64,000 nt of DNA from Martelella mediterranea (lineage in GTDB: Bacteria > Pseudomonadota > Alphaproteobacteria > Rhizobiales > Rhizobiaceae), in assembly GCF_021021415.1 (NCBI RefSeq), contig NZ_JAINWJ010000039.1, positions 1 through 64,000 on the forward strand, in the 5' to 3' direction. The notes beneath the pieces are model-generated. The model saw only the letters and a list, made by a program, of their open reading frames with translations, was not told the origin of the DNA and did no database searches. The position numbers and the translations under genes were made by a program. Position 1 is the stretch's first letter. Each line of letters opens with the position of its first letter. Of this stretch, positions 25,496 to 33,660 are shown piece after piece.

Positions 25496-26452
25496 ATGAA
25501 AGCGACCATTATCAGTGCATTCATCGCGGCGGCAATCGGAGGCGCGTTCGGCGCCCCCGCATCCGCCAAGGACCTGACGATCGGCGTCATGCTTCTGAAC
25601 GGCGATACCTATTTCTCGAACGTGGTGAAGGGCGTTCAGGATGCGAATTCGGACGGCAACACCATCATTGTGAACTATAACGGCGATGCCGCCAAGGAAT
25701 CGCGCGGGTTTGACGATCTGATCACGCGGCAGGTGGACGCGATCATTACCTCGCCGCTCAATCCGGATAGTTCGGTTTCGGCAATCCGCCGTGCCGCGCA
25801 GGCGGGCATCGACGTCATCTGCTACAATACCTGCCTCAACGAAGATGCGCAGAAGCAATACGTCAAGGCCTTCGTGCTCTCCGACCAGGCCGGCCTCGGC
25901 CGGGCGACCGGTGAATATGCCGCCAGATATATAAAGGAAAATATCGGCGACAGCATCACGATGGGCATTCTCACCTGCGATTCCTTCGAGATCTGCCGGC
26001 AGCGCCGCGACGCCTTCTTCAAGGTCCTCGATGACGAAGGCATCTCCGTCGATCTCGTCGCCGATCAGGAAGCCTATGTCGTCGACAAGGCCGTTCCGGT
26101 GGCGGAAAACATCCTGACCGCCAATCCCGATGTCGACGCCCTCTGGGCCGCCAACGACGGCGGTACCGTGGGGCTGGTCAAGGCGGTTCAAAACGCCGGT
26201 CGCGCCGGCGAAATTCCGGTGTTCGGCACCGACATGACGCCGCAACTGGGGCAGATGCTGCTTGCAGAGCCGCATACGCTGCTGACGACCACCGGCCAGG
26301 ACGGGCTCGCGACGGGACGTACGGCCGTCGAGGTCGTCAAAAAGCTCGATGCGGGCGAGGACATCGGTTCGTTTGACCAGATCGTTCCCGTCTCCAACTT
26401 TACCGCCGACGATCCGAAGGCGGTCGAGAGCTACCTCAAAGACAATGGCTGA
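25496..26452 (+). CDS. CUT2 sugar ABC transporter, periplasmic binding protein
   Basis: RbsB-type protein of 318 aa with a signal peptide (FIAAAIGGAFGAPASA, cleaved before KDLTIGVML). The ATG at 25496 follows AGGAGGAG. It is a paralogue of the module A protein at 2351: both have the Cys-containing strands ICYNTC and a second CDS..IC segment, and both end in TGQDG...GR. The gene is placed between dehydratase and transporter genes, and its stop lies upstream of the ATPase start with no hairpin, unlike the other transporters here. Confidence 0.9.
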   Translation: MKATIISAFIAAAIGGAFGAPASAKDLTIGVMLLNGDTYFSNVVKGVQDANSDGNTIIVNYNGDAAKESRGFDDLITRQVDAIITSPLNPDSSVSAIRRAAQAGIDVICYNTCLNEDAQKQYVKAFVLSDQAGLGRATGEYAARYIKENIGDSITMGILTCDSFEICRQRRDAFFKVLDDEGISVDLVADQEAYVVDKAVPVAENILTANPDVDALWAANDGGTVGLVKAVQNAGRAGEIPVFGTDMTPQLGQMLLAEPHTLLTTTGQDGLATGRTAVEVVKKLDAGEDIGSFDQIVPVSNFTADDPKAVESYLKDNG

Positions 26453-26507
26453 CGGGCAAGCGTCGGCGGATCCTGCGGGAGCCGCCGGCGCGCTTCAGGA
26501 CGAGAGC

Positions 26508-28016
26508 ATGCTTCTATCCACTGAAAACCTGACGAAACAGTATCCCGGCGTGCTGGCCGTCGACAACTTTTCCTTCTCCATCGAGAAAGGGGAGGTCCGC
26601 GCCCTAATGGGCCGCAACGGCGCCGGCAAGTCAACCTTCATCAAGATGGTGTCCGGCCTCGAAGCCCCGACATCGGGCACGATAAGGCTGAACGGCGAGG
26701 TCGTTACGCTCAATTCACCCAACGATGCGCTGGATGCGGGAATCGCCACCGTGCACCAGGAACTGAACCATGTTCACGGACTGACGGTCGCCGAAAACAT
26801 CATGCTCGGCCATTGGCGCTCCAGGGCAGGCTTCATCAACTATTCGGAAGTCTATGAAAAGGCGCAGGCGGCCCTCGATATTCTCGGGGAACGGATTCCA
26901 CTGCACAAAAGCATGGGCGAGCTTTCGATCGCTGAGTTGCAGATTTGCGAGATCGCGCACGCGATCGCCTATCATCCCCGGCTGCTCATTCTGGACGAAC
27001 CGACGAGCTCTCTTCCGCAGGACGAAGTCGAACGCGTGCTGAACGTGGTGCGCAAGCTTTCGGACGAGGGGGTGGCGGTGCTTTACGTCTCGCATCGCAT
27101 GGATGAGATCGCCCGGGTGGCCGACAGCGTGACCGTCATCCGCGACGGCCGTGCGGTCGAAACCAACCGCTTCGCCGATACCTCGATCTCGCGCATTGCC
27201 GCCCAGATGATCGGCGGCAAGGACGAGGAAGCCGAACAGTTCGATATCGGAAAGCCGGGGGACGAGATCGCGCTGCGGGTCACGCATCTCGCCGCCGGCC
27301 CGAAGGTGCGTGATGTGAGTTTCGACCTTCGCCGGGGCGAGGTGCTGGGGATCGCCGGCCTGCTTGGCGCCGGACGGACGGAACTGCTGCAGGCGCTCGC
27401 CGGCATCGCGCCGATGCAGGCGGGGGGGAGCGAATTGTTCGGCGAGGGAATTTCCGGCCGCAACGTGCGCGAACTCATCCGGAAGGGCCTGTGCCTGGTG
27501 CCTGAAAACCGCAAGGCCGAAGGCATCATCCTCGACCTCCCGATACGCCAGAACCTCGTTCTTTCCTGCCTGTCGAAAGTGTCGCGCGCCATCGGCTGGC
27601 TCGACAGGGCAGGGGAAAAGTCGATTTCCGAGGCTTCCCGCCAACAGCTCGACATCAAGCTCGCCAGCCTGTCCGATCCGGTCGCCTCGCTTTCGGGCGG
27701 GAACCAGCAAAAGGTCGTTCTCGGCCGGTGTCTGAATTCGGGCGTGAAGGTGCTGCTGCTTGACGAGCCGACGCGCGGCGTCGACGTGCACGCCAAACAG
27801 CAGATCTATCGTGAAATCGCCGCGCTGGCCTCCCGGGGCATGGCGATCCTCCTGGTGTCGTCGGAGTATGAGGAACTCATGCTCCTCTGCCACCGGATCA
27901 TGATCCTCGAACACGGCCGAAACACCGGCGCCGTCGATCCGCGCGAATGCCGGTTCGACGATCTTCTCGAAAAGATCCTGCGCGTCGATGAAGCCCCCAT
28001 GGAGCAAGCAACATGA
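26508..28016 (+). CDS. CUT2 sugar ABC transporter ATPase with two nucleotide-binding domains
   Basis: RbsA-type ATPase. I chose the ATG at 26508 (MLLSTENLTKQYPG; AGGA seven bases before it), giving 502 aa. An ATG at 26445 overlapping the binding-protein gene would add 21 low-complexity residues. Domain 1 has MGRNGAGKST, LSIAELQICEIAHAI, LLILDEPTSS and YVSHRMDEI. Domain 2 has the degenerate GLLGAGRTE, LSGGNQQKVVLGR, LLLDEPTRGVDVH and LVSSEYEE. Its stop overlaps the permease start by four bases (ATGA). Confidence 0.92.
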   Translation: MLLSTENLTKQYPGVLAVDNFSFSIEKGEVRALMGRNGAGKSTFIKMVSGLEAPTSGTIRLNGEVVTLNSPNDALDAGIATVHQELNHVHGLTVAENIMLGHWRSRAGFINYSEVYEKAQAALDILGERIPLHKSMGELSIAELQICEIAHAIAYHPRLLILDEPTSSLPQDEVERVLNVVRKLSDEGVAVLYVSHRMDEIARVADSVTVIRDGRAVETNRFADTSISRIAAQMIGGKDEEAEQFDIGKPGDEIALRVTHLAAGPKVRDVSFDLRRGEVLGIAGLLGAGRTELLQALAGIAPMQAGGSELFGEGISGRNVRELIRKGLCLVPENRKAEGIILDLPIRQNLVLSCLSKVSRAIGWLDRAGEKSISEASRQQLDIKLASLSDPVASLSGGNQQKVVLGRCLNSGVKVLLLDEPTRGVDVHAKQQIYREIAALASRGMAILLVSSEYEELMLLCHRIMILEHGRNTGAVDPRECRFDDLLEKILRVDEAPMEQAT

Positions 28017-28963
28017 AGAACATGCGCTCTGTAAAGAGCCACGAAGCGGGGCTGGTTCTCGCGACCATCGTCTGTTTCGTGATTTTTTCCGTCACGGCGC
28101 CGAACTTCCTGACGACGATCAACCAGGTCAATATTCTCCGCCAGGCGGCCTTCACCGGCATTATCGCGCTCGGCATGACCTGGGTGATCATCGCGGGCGA
28201 GATCGACATATCGGTGGGGGCGACGGTTGCGCTCACCTCGGCGCTGATCGGCGTGCTGACGCGGGACCTCGGAATCGATATCGTGGCCGCGCTGATCATC
28301 GTGCTGATCACGGGCACCATCGTCGGCCTGTTTGCCGGCGCGGTGCGGGCCTATCTCGGCATACCCTCGATCATCGTCACGCTGGCGCTGTTCCTGTCGC
28401 TGCGGGGCATTGCCGAATATATCACCGACGCTTCGCCGATCTCGGTCTATAACCCGGTGCTCGACTTTCTCAGCGGCAATTTCCTCGGACTGCCGTTGCC
28501 CGTCCTCATCTTCCTGCTGCTGGCCGTGATATTCTGGATCGTCTCGCGACAGATGGTGTTCGGCCGCCAGATCTATTCGGTCGGCAGCAACGCCAAGGCG
28601 TCGCAGATCGCCGGACTTCCCGTCGCCCGGGTACGCGTGCTCGTCTTCACCGCGACCGGATTTCTGGCAAGCATCACCGGCGTCCTGCTGACGGCGCGGA
28701 TCGGCTCGGGAACATCGGCGATTGGAAACGGGCTCGAATTCGAGGTGATCGCCGCCGTCATCATCGGCGGAACGCTGCTGACGGGGGGACGAGGCTCGAT
28801 CATCGGGACCCTGCTCGGCGTCTTCTTCATTTCCATTCTCGGCAATGCGCTGGTGCTTTACGGCGTGAATTCCTACGCACAGAACATCGTGCGCGGCGCC
28901 GTCGTTCTGCTCGCCGTCTTCATCACCAATCTGCAGGCCGGAAAACTTGGAGCGAATGAATGA
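28013..28963 (+). CDS. CUT2 sugar ABC transporter permease (RbsC family)
   Basis: Inner-membrane permease of 316 aa with NILRQAAFTGIIALGMTWVIIAGEIDISVGA, the coupling loop GSNAKASQIAGLPVARVR, and the C-terminal RGAVVLLAVFITN. It is a clear paralogue of the module A permease (3398). It overlaps the ATPase gene by four bases and the XylX-like gene by four bases (ATGA), so uptake and catabolism are translated from one message. Confidence 0.92.
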   Translation: MKNMRSVKSHEAGLVLATIVCFVIFSVTAPNFLTTINQVNILRQAAFTGIIALGMTWVIIAGEIDISVGATVALTSALIGVLTRDLGIDIVAALIIVLITGTIVGLFAGAVRAYLGIPSIIVTLALFLSLRGIAEYITDASPISVYNPVLDFLSGNFLGLPLPVLIFLLLAVIFWIVSRQMVFGRQIYSVGSNAKASQIAGLPVARVRVLVFTATGFLASITGVLLTARIGSGTSAIGNGLEFEVIAAVIIGGTLLTGGRGSIIGTLLGVFFISILGNALVLYGVNSYAQNIVRGAVVLLAVFITNLQAGKLGANE

Positions 28964-30099
28964 CCGGTTTCCACAAGGAAGGGACGTATCTCGGCCGGAT
29001 CTGGAACGCCGAAGCGGGCGGACCGTCTGTCGTGGCCATCCGCGATGGCCGCATCATCGACATCACGTGCCGCAGGGCGCCTCTGGTGCGCGATGTCTGC
29101 GAAATGGACGATCCCGCGGACTATGTGAGGACCGCCGAAGGCACGGATATCGGCGCGCTCGACGATCTGGAACGGGTCGCATCGACGGGCGAAAACGTCA
29201 CGCGGCTCCTGGCGCCGTGTGATCTCCAGGCGGTCAAGGCCTGCGGCGTGACCTTCGCCCGGTCGATGGTCGAACGCGTCATCGAGGAGCGTGCGGCCGG
29301 CGACCCGGCACGCGCCGAGGCCATCCGGGAACGCGTCGGCATGCTGATCGGCGACAGCCTGCGCGATATCCGCGCCGGTTCGCCGGAGGCGTCCAGGGTC
29401 AAGGAGGTCCTTATCCAGGAGGGTCTCTGGAGCCAGTATCTGGAGGTCGGCATCGGCCCGGACGCGGAAGTCTTCTCGAAATCGCAGGTGCTGTCATCCG
29501 TCGGCCACGGGGCGGAGATCGGCCTGCATCCCGTCTCGAGCTGGAACAATCCCGAGCCGGAAATTGTGCTCGCCGTCTCGTCGCGCGGTCGCGCCGTCGG
29601 CGCAACGCTCGGCAATGACGTCAATCTGCGCGACGTCGAGGGCCGGTCAGCCCTGCTGCTGTCGAAAGCCAAGGACAACAATGCCTCCTGCGCGATCGGT
29701 CCGTTCATCCGGTTGTTCGATGAGGGCTTTTCCATGGATGATGTCCGGATGGCCGAAATCGATCTCGAGGTTTGCGGGCAGGACGGCTTCGTCATGAAAG
29801 GCCGGTCGTCGATGCGCGAAATCAGTCGAGATCCGGACACCCTGATCGCGCAGACGGTCGGGCGGCATCATCAGTACCCCGATGGTTTCGTGCTGTTTCT
29901 CGGCACGCTGTTCGCGCCGACGCAGGACCGCGATGTGGCCGGCCAAGGGTTCACCCACAAGACCGGTGACGTCGTGCGCATTTCCGCCGACGGGTTGGGA
30001 ACACTCGAGAACACCGTCAGGCTGTCCACGGAGTGCCCGGAATGGACCTTCGGGATCAGCCATCTGATGCGAAACCTCGCGAAACGAGAGCTTATCTGA
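28960..30099 (+). CDS. xylX: FAH-superfamily 2-keto-3-deoxy-pentonate dehydratase, XylX-like
   Basis: Fumarylacetoacetate-hydrolase fold enzyme of 379 aa. It closely resembles Caulobacter XylX as I recall it: KACGVTFA, ERVIEERA, GLWSQYLEV.IGPDAE, WNNPEPE, GNDVNLRDVEGRSALLLSKAKDNNASCAIGPF (shared in pieces) and LFLGT.FAP.QDRD..GQGFTHK. Metal ligands are likely Glu199, Glu201 (PEPEIV) and Asp220 (GNDV). The reaction in the Weimberg pathway is 2-keto-3-deoxy-pentonate to 2-oxoglutarate semialdehyde plus water. It is coupled to the permease gene upstream, with the matching semialdehyde dehydrogenase gene downstream. D-xylonate- and arabinonate-derived substrates cannot be told apart by sequence. 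Confidence 0.88.
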   Translation: MTGFHKEGTYLGRIWNAEAGGPSVVAIRDGRIIDITCRRAPLVRDVCEMDDPADYVRTAEGTDIGALDDLERVASTGENVTRLLAPCDLQAVKACGVTFARSMVERVIEERAAGDPARAEAIRERVGMLIGDSLRDIRAGSPEASRVKEVLIQEGLWSQYLEVGIGPDAEVFSKSQVLSSVGHGAEIGLHPVSSWNNPEPEIVLAVSSRGRAVGATLGNDVNLRDVEGRSALLLSKAKDNNASCAIGPFIRLFDEGFSMDDVRMAEIDLEVCGQDGFVMKGRSSMREISRDPDTLIAQTVGRHHQYPDGFVLFLGTLFAPTQDRDVAGQGFTHKTGDVVRISADGLGTLENTVRLSTECPEWTFGISHLMRNLAKRELI

Positions 30100-30110
30100 A
30101 AGGAGAGGTC

Positions 30111-31616
30111 ATGCTTCAGGGCAAACACCTGATCGCCGGCCAATGGATCGGCGGTAATGAAACTTTTCGGAACGAACCGGCCAGCGGCGAACCCGACACA
30201 TTCTCCGTCGGAACGCCCGAACTGGTAAACAAGGCCGCCGAGGCCGCCGAAGAGGCGTTTTGGGAATATGGCTACACCAGCCGGGAAAGGCGTGCGGCAT
30301 TCCTGCGCGCGATCGCGCGTGCGATCGACGCGCGCGGCGATGCGATCGCGCAGATGGGCAGCAAGGAAACGGGATTGCCGGAAGCGCGTCTCGTCGGCGA
30401 ACGCGGCCGAACGACCGGGCAGCTCAAGCTCTTCGCCGATCACATCGAGGCCGGCGATTATCTCGATCGCCGCCACGATCCGGCGCTGCCCGACCGCAAG
30501 CCCGCGCCGCGTCCCGATATCCGTCTGATGCAGCGTCCGGTCGGGCCGGTAGCGGTTTTCGGCGCTTCCAATTTCCCGCTGGCGTTTTCGACTGCGGGCG
30601 GCGACACGGCGTCCGCCCTGGCCGCCGGCTGCCCGGTGATCGTCAAGGGGCATTCCGCCCATCCCGGAACATCCGATCTGGTGGCCCAGGCGATCGACGC
30701 GGCAATCCGCGAATGTGATATGCCGCCCGGCGTCTTCAGCCAGATCCAGGGCGGCAACCGCACCGTCGGTCAAGCGCTCGTCCAGCATCCGCTGGTCACG
30801 GCGGTCGGCTTTACCGGCAGCCTTGGCGGGGGACGCGCCCTGTTCGACCTTTGCGCCGTCCGGCCATCGCCCATCCCCTTCTACGGCGAGCTCGGCTCGG
30901 TCAATCCGATGTTCGTTCTTGAACACGCACTTGAGGCGCGCGCTTCGGAAATCGCCTCCGGATGGGCCGCCTCGCTGACGCTCGGCGCCGGACAGTTCTG
31001 CACCAATCCGGGCATCGCCGTCGTTTCCGGCAAGGCCGCGTCCTCCGCCTTCATTGCGGGTGTCAAAGAAGCTCTTGCCGGGGTTGCTCCTCAGGTCATG
31101 CTGACGGACGGCATATCGGCGGCCTACCGCAAAGGCCGCGACCGGATAGCCGCCAGCAAGGGCGTTGAGGAAATTTTCGCGGCCGAGGCCGGTTCACGCA
31201 GCGCCGCTCCCTATCTCTATGCCACGACGGCCGGCGAATGGCTCGCCAACGCGGCGTTGGGAGAAGAAGTGTTCGGCCCGCTCGGTCTGGTCGTGCTTGC
31301 TTCCGACGCGGCGGAAATGCAGGCCGTCGCCCGGGTGCTTGCTGGCCAGTTGACCTGCACGCTGCATTTCGATTCCGAAGACCGGACGGCGGCAAGGCGT
31401 TTGATGCCGATCCTCGAGCGTAAGGCCGGACGCCTTCTGGCCAATGGCTTTCCGACCGGCGTCGAAGTCTGCGACGCCATGGTTCACGGCGGACCTTACC
31501 CGGCATCGACCAATTTCGGCGCGACCTCGGTCGGCACGCTTTCGATCCGCCGCTGGTTGCGTCCGGTTTCCTATCAGAATATGCCGAGCGAACTGCTGCC
31601 TGACGACCTGACTTAA
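30111..31616 (+). CDS. 2-oxoglutarate semialdehyde dehydrogenase (KGSADH)
   Basis: Aldehyde dehydrogenase of 501 aa. The ATG at 30111 follows AAAGGAGAGG. Catalytic residues are Asn154 (GASNFPLAFS), Lys179, Glu260 (GELGSVNP) and the nucleophile Cys297 (GAGQFCTNPG). GELGSVNP, GQFCTNPG and the C-terminal GFPTGVEVC..MVHGGP are typical of the KGSADH subgroup. It makes 2-oxoglutarate, the end product of the oxidative pentose route, and follows the XylX-like gene directly. It is the last gene of the plus-strand block. Confidence 0.9.
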   Translation: MLQGKHLIAGQWIGGNETFRNEPASGEPDTFSVGTPELVNKAAEAAEEAFWEYGYTSRERRAAFLRAIARAIDARGDAIAQMGSKETGLPEARLVGERGRTTGQLKLFADHIEAGDYLDRRHDPALPDRKPAPRPDIRLMQRPVGPVAVFGASNFPLAFSTAGGDTASALAAGCPVIVKGHSAHPGTSDLVAQAIDAAIRECDMPPGVFSQIQGGNRTVGQALVQHPLVTAVGFTGSLGGGRALFDLCAVRPSPIPFYGELGSVNPMFVLEHALEARASEIASGWAASLTLGAGQFCTNPGIAVVSGKAASSAFIAGVKEALAGVAPQVMLTDGISAAYRKGRDRIAASKGVEEIFAAEAGSRSAAPYLYATTAGEWLANAALGEEVFGPLGLVVLASDAAEMQAVARVLAGQLTCTLHFDSEDRTAARRLMPILERKAGRLLANGFPTGVEVCDAMVHGGPYPASTNFGATSVGTLSIRRWLRPVSYQNMPSELLPDDLT

Positions 31617-31622
31617 TTCGTG

Positions 31623-31913
31623 TCACGAACCTCGCGCGACATCGTCGAACATTGACAAATCCGGTTTAGCCATACAGTTATGCTGTATCGTAAACCGCTT
31701 GGAGCGGTTCACCGTTAACAGGATATCGTCTGCGGCGGCAAATTTGAACGAAGCTGTGCGTTTTCCGCAGGCGATGATCTGCGGCGCAGGTTCGCCGTCC
31801 CACCGGAATTTCTCGTGCTCTCGGCCGCGGCGGGCGGATATGCCGCCGAAGGTTAGGGCGTGGGCGTTACGGCATCGGCGGTCCGGCCGCGTCAAACGTG
31901 CCGGTTCGGCCAT
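31623..31913 (-). CDS. possible small protein of 96 aa, unknown function
   Basis: Open frame from the ATG at 31913, with GGAGG seven bases upstream, to TGA at 31623. The predicted product is basic at its N-terminus (MAEPARLTRPDRRCRN) and ends KPDLSMFDDVARGS. I recognise no domain. It is divergent from the IclR gene at 32047, a usual layout for a regulator and its target, and fills an otherwise empty 430-base gap. Against it, third-position GC falls in its second half and the frame covers the dyad at 31662-31697, so it may be a chance frame. Confidence 0.3.
   Translation of the reverse strand: MAEPARLTRPDRRCRNAHALTFGGISARRGREHEKFRWDGEPAPQIIACGKRTASFKFAAADDILLTVNRSKRFTIQHNCMAKPDLSMFDDVARGS
31662..31697. 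promoter_or_regulatory. 36-bp imperfect dyad with promoter-like TTGACA
   Basis: Nested inverted repeat: CGGTTTA (31662-31668) and ATACAG (31672-31677), then CTGTAT (31683-31688) and TAAACCG (31691-31697). A TTGACA at 31652-31657 lies just ahead. A second dyad, AACCGCT-TGG-AGCGGTT, follows at 31693-31709. It may be an IclR operator or a transcript-end structure. It lies 350 bases before the IclR start and just after the KGSADH stop. Confidence 0.45.
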
Positions 31914-32046
31914 GGGATATCCTCCATTGCGATGAATCACTTTCTTGCGAGACCCGCCGCCCTGAACTGCAATGCGGAGCGTTTTGGGTGGCGTTTGCCG
32001 ATTGTAGCCGGTATCGATAACCGGAGATGACGCGTTTGGAGGATTC

Positions 32047-32892
32047 ATGACACGAGCCGGCGAAAACGAAGCGAAGGGCTCGGATTCCAACGACAAGATC
32101 CAGCGGTCCGCCATGCCGAGCGTTGACAAGGCGCTGCGGGCGTTGCTGGTGTTGGCCGAAGCCGGGCCGGAAGGCATGCCGTTGATCGAAGTCGCGAAGA
32201 AACTTGGGCTCAACCGCAGCAGTCTGCATGTCACGCTCGGCGCATTACGCTTCCGCGATTTCGTCGCGCAGTCCCCGATCACGGGCTATTATCGGCTCGG
32301 CAGTGCGGTTGGCTACCTTTCGCAAAGCTACCTCAACAGCCTCGATATCCGGTTGACGCTCAGACCCGCCATTCTGAGGCTCGCCGACCAGATCAACGAA
32401 GTCTGTCATATCGCGGTGCTGGAAGGTCAGGAGATCCTCTACATCGAGAAGATCGAATCGCGCCGCGCGATCCAGCCGGGTACGCGCGTGGGCATGCGCC
32501 TTCCGGCGTTGACCACCGCCATGGGCCGGGCCATGGTGGCCTATGAGTGCCCGACGTTCGAAAGCTTCAAGATCCGCTTCAAGAACGCGCTCACGCCACG
32601 GACGAAGAATGCGCCGAAGACGCTTGAGGAGGAATGGTCCCGCATCGTCGATGCCCGCCGAATGGGCTTCGGGGTCGACAACGAAGAGAATGTCGAGGGG
32701 CTGACCGCGGTGGCTGTGGCCGTGCTGGACGACGCAAGGCCGATCGCGGCCGTCAGCGCCGTTTCCCTGGCGAGCGACAAGCCCGATCTGCAGGAGCAGG
32801 CGCGTCTCATTCGAAAGGCTCTGAAGCCTGTCCTGGTCAAGCCGCTGCACCTGCCCATGCCGGAGGATCTTCCGGCAAGCTCTGGGCCGTAG
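32047..32892 (+). CDS. IclR-family regulator, second copy
   Basis: Transcription factor of 281 aa, paralogous to the one at 21522. Shared blocks are PSVDKALRALLVLAEAG, LRFRDFVAQSP, EVCHIAVLEGQEILYIEKIESRRAIQPG, MGFGVDNEENVEGLTAVAV and VSAVSLASD. The winged helix lies at about residues 22-80, with an IclR effector domain to the end. The ATG at 32047 has TTGGAGGAT just upstream. The block between the two IclR genes is the Weimberg-like module C, so they may respond to two intermediates of the same route. Confidence 0.9.
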   Translation: MTRAGENEAKGSDSNDKIQRSAMPSVDKALRALLVLAEAGPEGMPLIEVAKKLGLNRSSLHVTLGALRFRDFVAQSPITGYYRLGSAVGYLSQSYLNSLDIRLTLRPAILRLADQINEVCHIAVLEGQEILYIEKIESRRAIQPGTRVGMRLPALTTAMGRAMVAYECPTFESFKIRFKNALTPRTKNAPKTLEEEWSRIVDARRMGFGVDNEENVEGLTAVAVAVLDDARPIAAVSAVSLASDKPDLQEQARLIRKALKPVLVKPLHLPMPEDLPASSGP

Positions 32893-33053
32893 TGACAGAT
32901 TAAGCATTGGGATTGAACTAAGCCGCTATCGCGGCGATTGGGGCCGGCTTTGAACGGAGCCTCCTGACTGATTGGATGGTGTTGTTGCAGCTCACCCTTC
33001 AGACAGGAGGCCCAGATTGTCATTCGGCGCGGCACTGTGACCCCACTCGCTTT
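32893..33053. other. intergenic stretch with probable IS debris
   Basis: No gene is visible in these 161 bases. It lies directly before the terminal repeat-like sequence of the IS5-family remnant and carries no obvious promoter. I could not assign it to a specific element. Confidence 0.3.
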
Positions 33054-33473
33054 AACAGGCTGCTGCAAAACTCCTCGTCAGCGGGCAGAGTTTGTGATTC
33101 ACTTTCGGCATTGATTTGCGGGGGTGGATTTATGCGCGGGCGATCGGATCACGGGGATGAGCTTTTTAGTTTCGTACGGCTGGAGGAACGGGTTCCGGCG
33201 GATCATCCGTTGCGGGCGATCCGAACGCTGACGGATGAGGTTCTGGCGTCGCTCAGTGGTCGGTTTGAGGTGCTTTATGCGCGCGTCGGCCGACCTTCGA
33301 TCCCGCCCGAGATGCTGCTTCGGGTCACGCTTTTGCAGGCTTTCTTCTCGATCCGCTCCGAGCGGATGCTGATGGAGCAGATCAACTACAATCTCTTGTT
33401 TCGCTGGTTCGTCGGCCTGTCGATGGATGCCGATGTACAAATGGCTTTGGCCGGGACGCGATGCCGGCGATAG
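33054..33473 (+). mobile_element. IS5-family remnant with left end only
   Basis: Starts with CAGGCTGCTGCAAAACT near 33056, which resembles the terminal inverted repeat of IS5/IS1182-type elements. It then carries the first third of the transposase gene. No right end follows. The element was cut by deletion or by later insertion. Confidence 0.65.
33132..33473 (+). pseudogene. IS5-family transposase fragment (N-terminal third)
   Basis: From the ATG at 33132 the frame encodes the N-terminal domain of an IS5/IS1182-type transposase: DELFSFVRLEERVPADHPLRAIRTLTDE, GRPSIPPEMLLRVTLLQAFFSIRSERMLMEQI and LLFRWFVGLSMDA (blocks listed separately). At about 33428 family similarity stops, and the frame ends 15 codons later in unrelated residues. 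All catalytic Asp/Glu residues, which lie further on, are missing. Confidence 0.8.
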
Positions 33474-33572
33474 AGCTGATCACGACCTGTCATGAACCTT
33501 CATCACCCATCGAGTTCCACATTCCGTCAAGTTTACGATGCCCTCGGGTGTTTGGGGGGGCGCGCGACTTCC

Positions 33573-33624
33573 TTGACAGTTTCATCCAATGATGATCAAT
33601 ATATCGACTATCGATTATTTGATC
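33573..33624 (+). promoter_or_regulatory. promoter and 31-bp interrupted operator of module D
   Basis: TTGACA at 33573-33578 is followed 18 bases later by CAATAT. This overlaps a symmetric dyad at 33594-33624 whose outer arms are GATCAA and TTGATC and whose inner arms are ATCGA and TCGAT around a central CTA. Two levels of symmetry on one centre suggest a tetrameric regulator such as SorC. The SorC gene at 39091 ends the same operon. Confidence 0.65.
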
Positions 33625-33660
33625 GGCTTTAGGATATGCATTCCCAGGGAGGAGCCTCGA

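Noticed and set aside
31617..31629. Short palindrome TTCGTG-T-CACGAA after the KGSADH stop
   Set aside because: Six-base arms occur by chance often, and it has no clear link to a promoter or U-tract.
33525..33541. Sequence ending TTTACGATGCC, similar to the right end of the IS6 remnant at 47420
   Set aside because: Only about 11 bases match and no coding remnant of IS6 lies beside it; too short to call an IS end.
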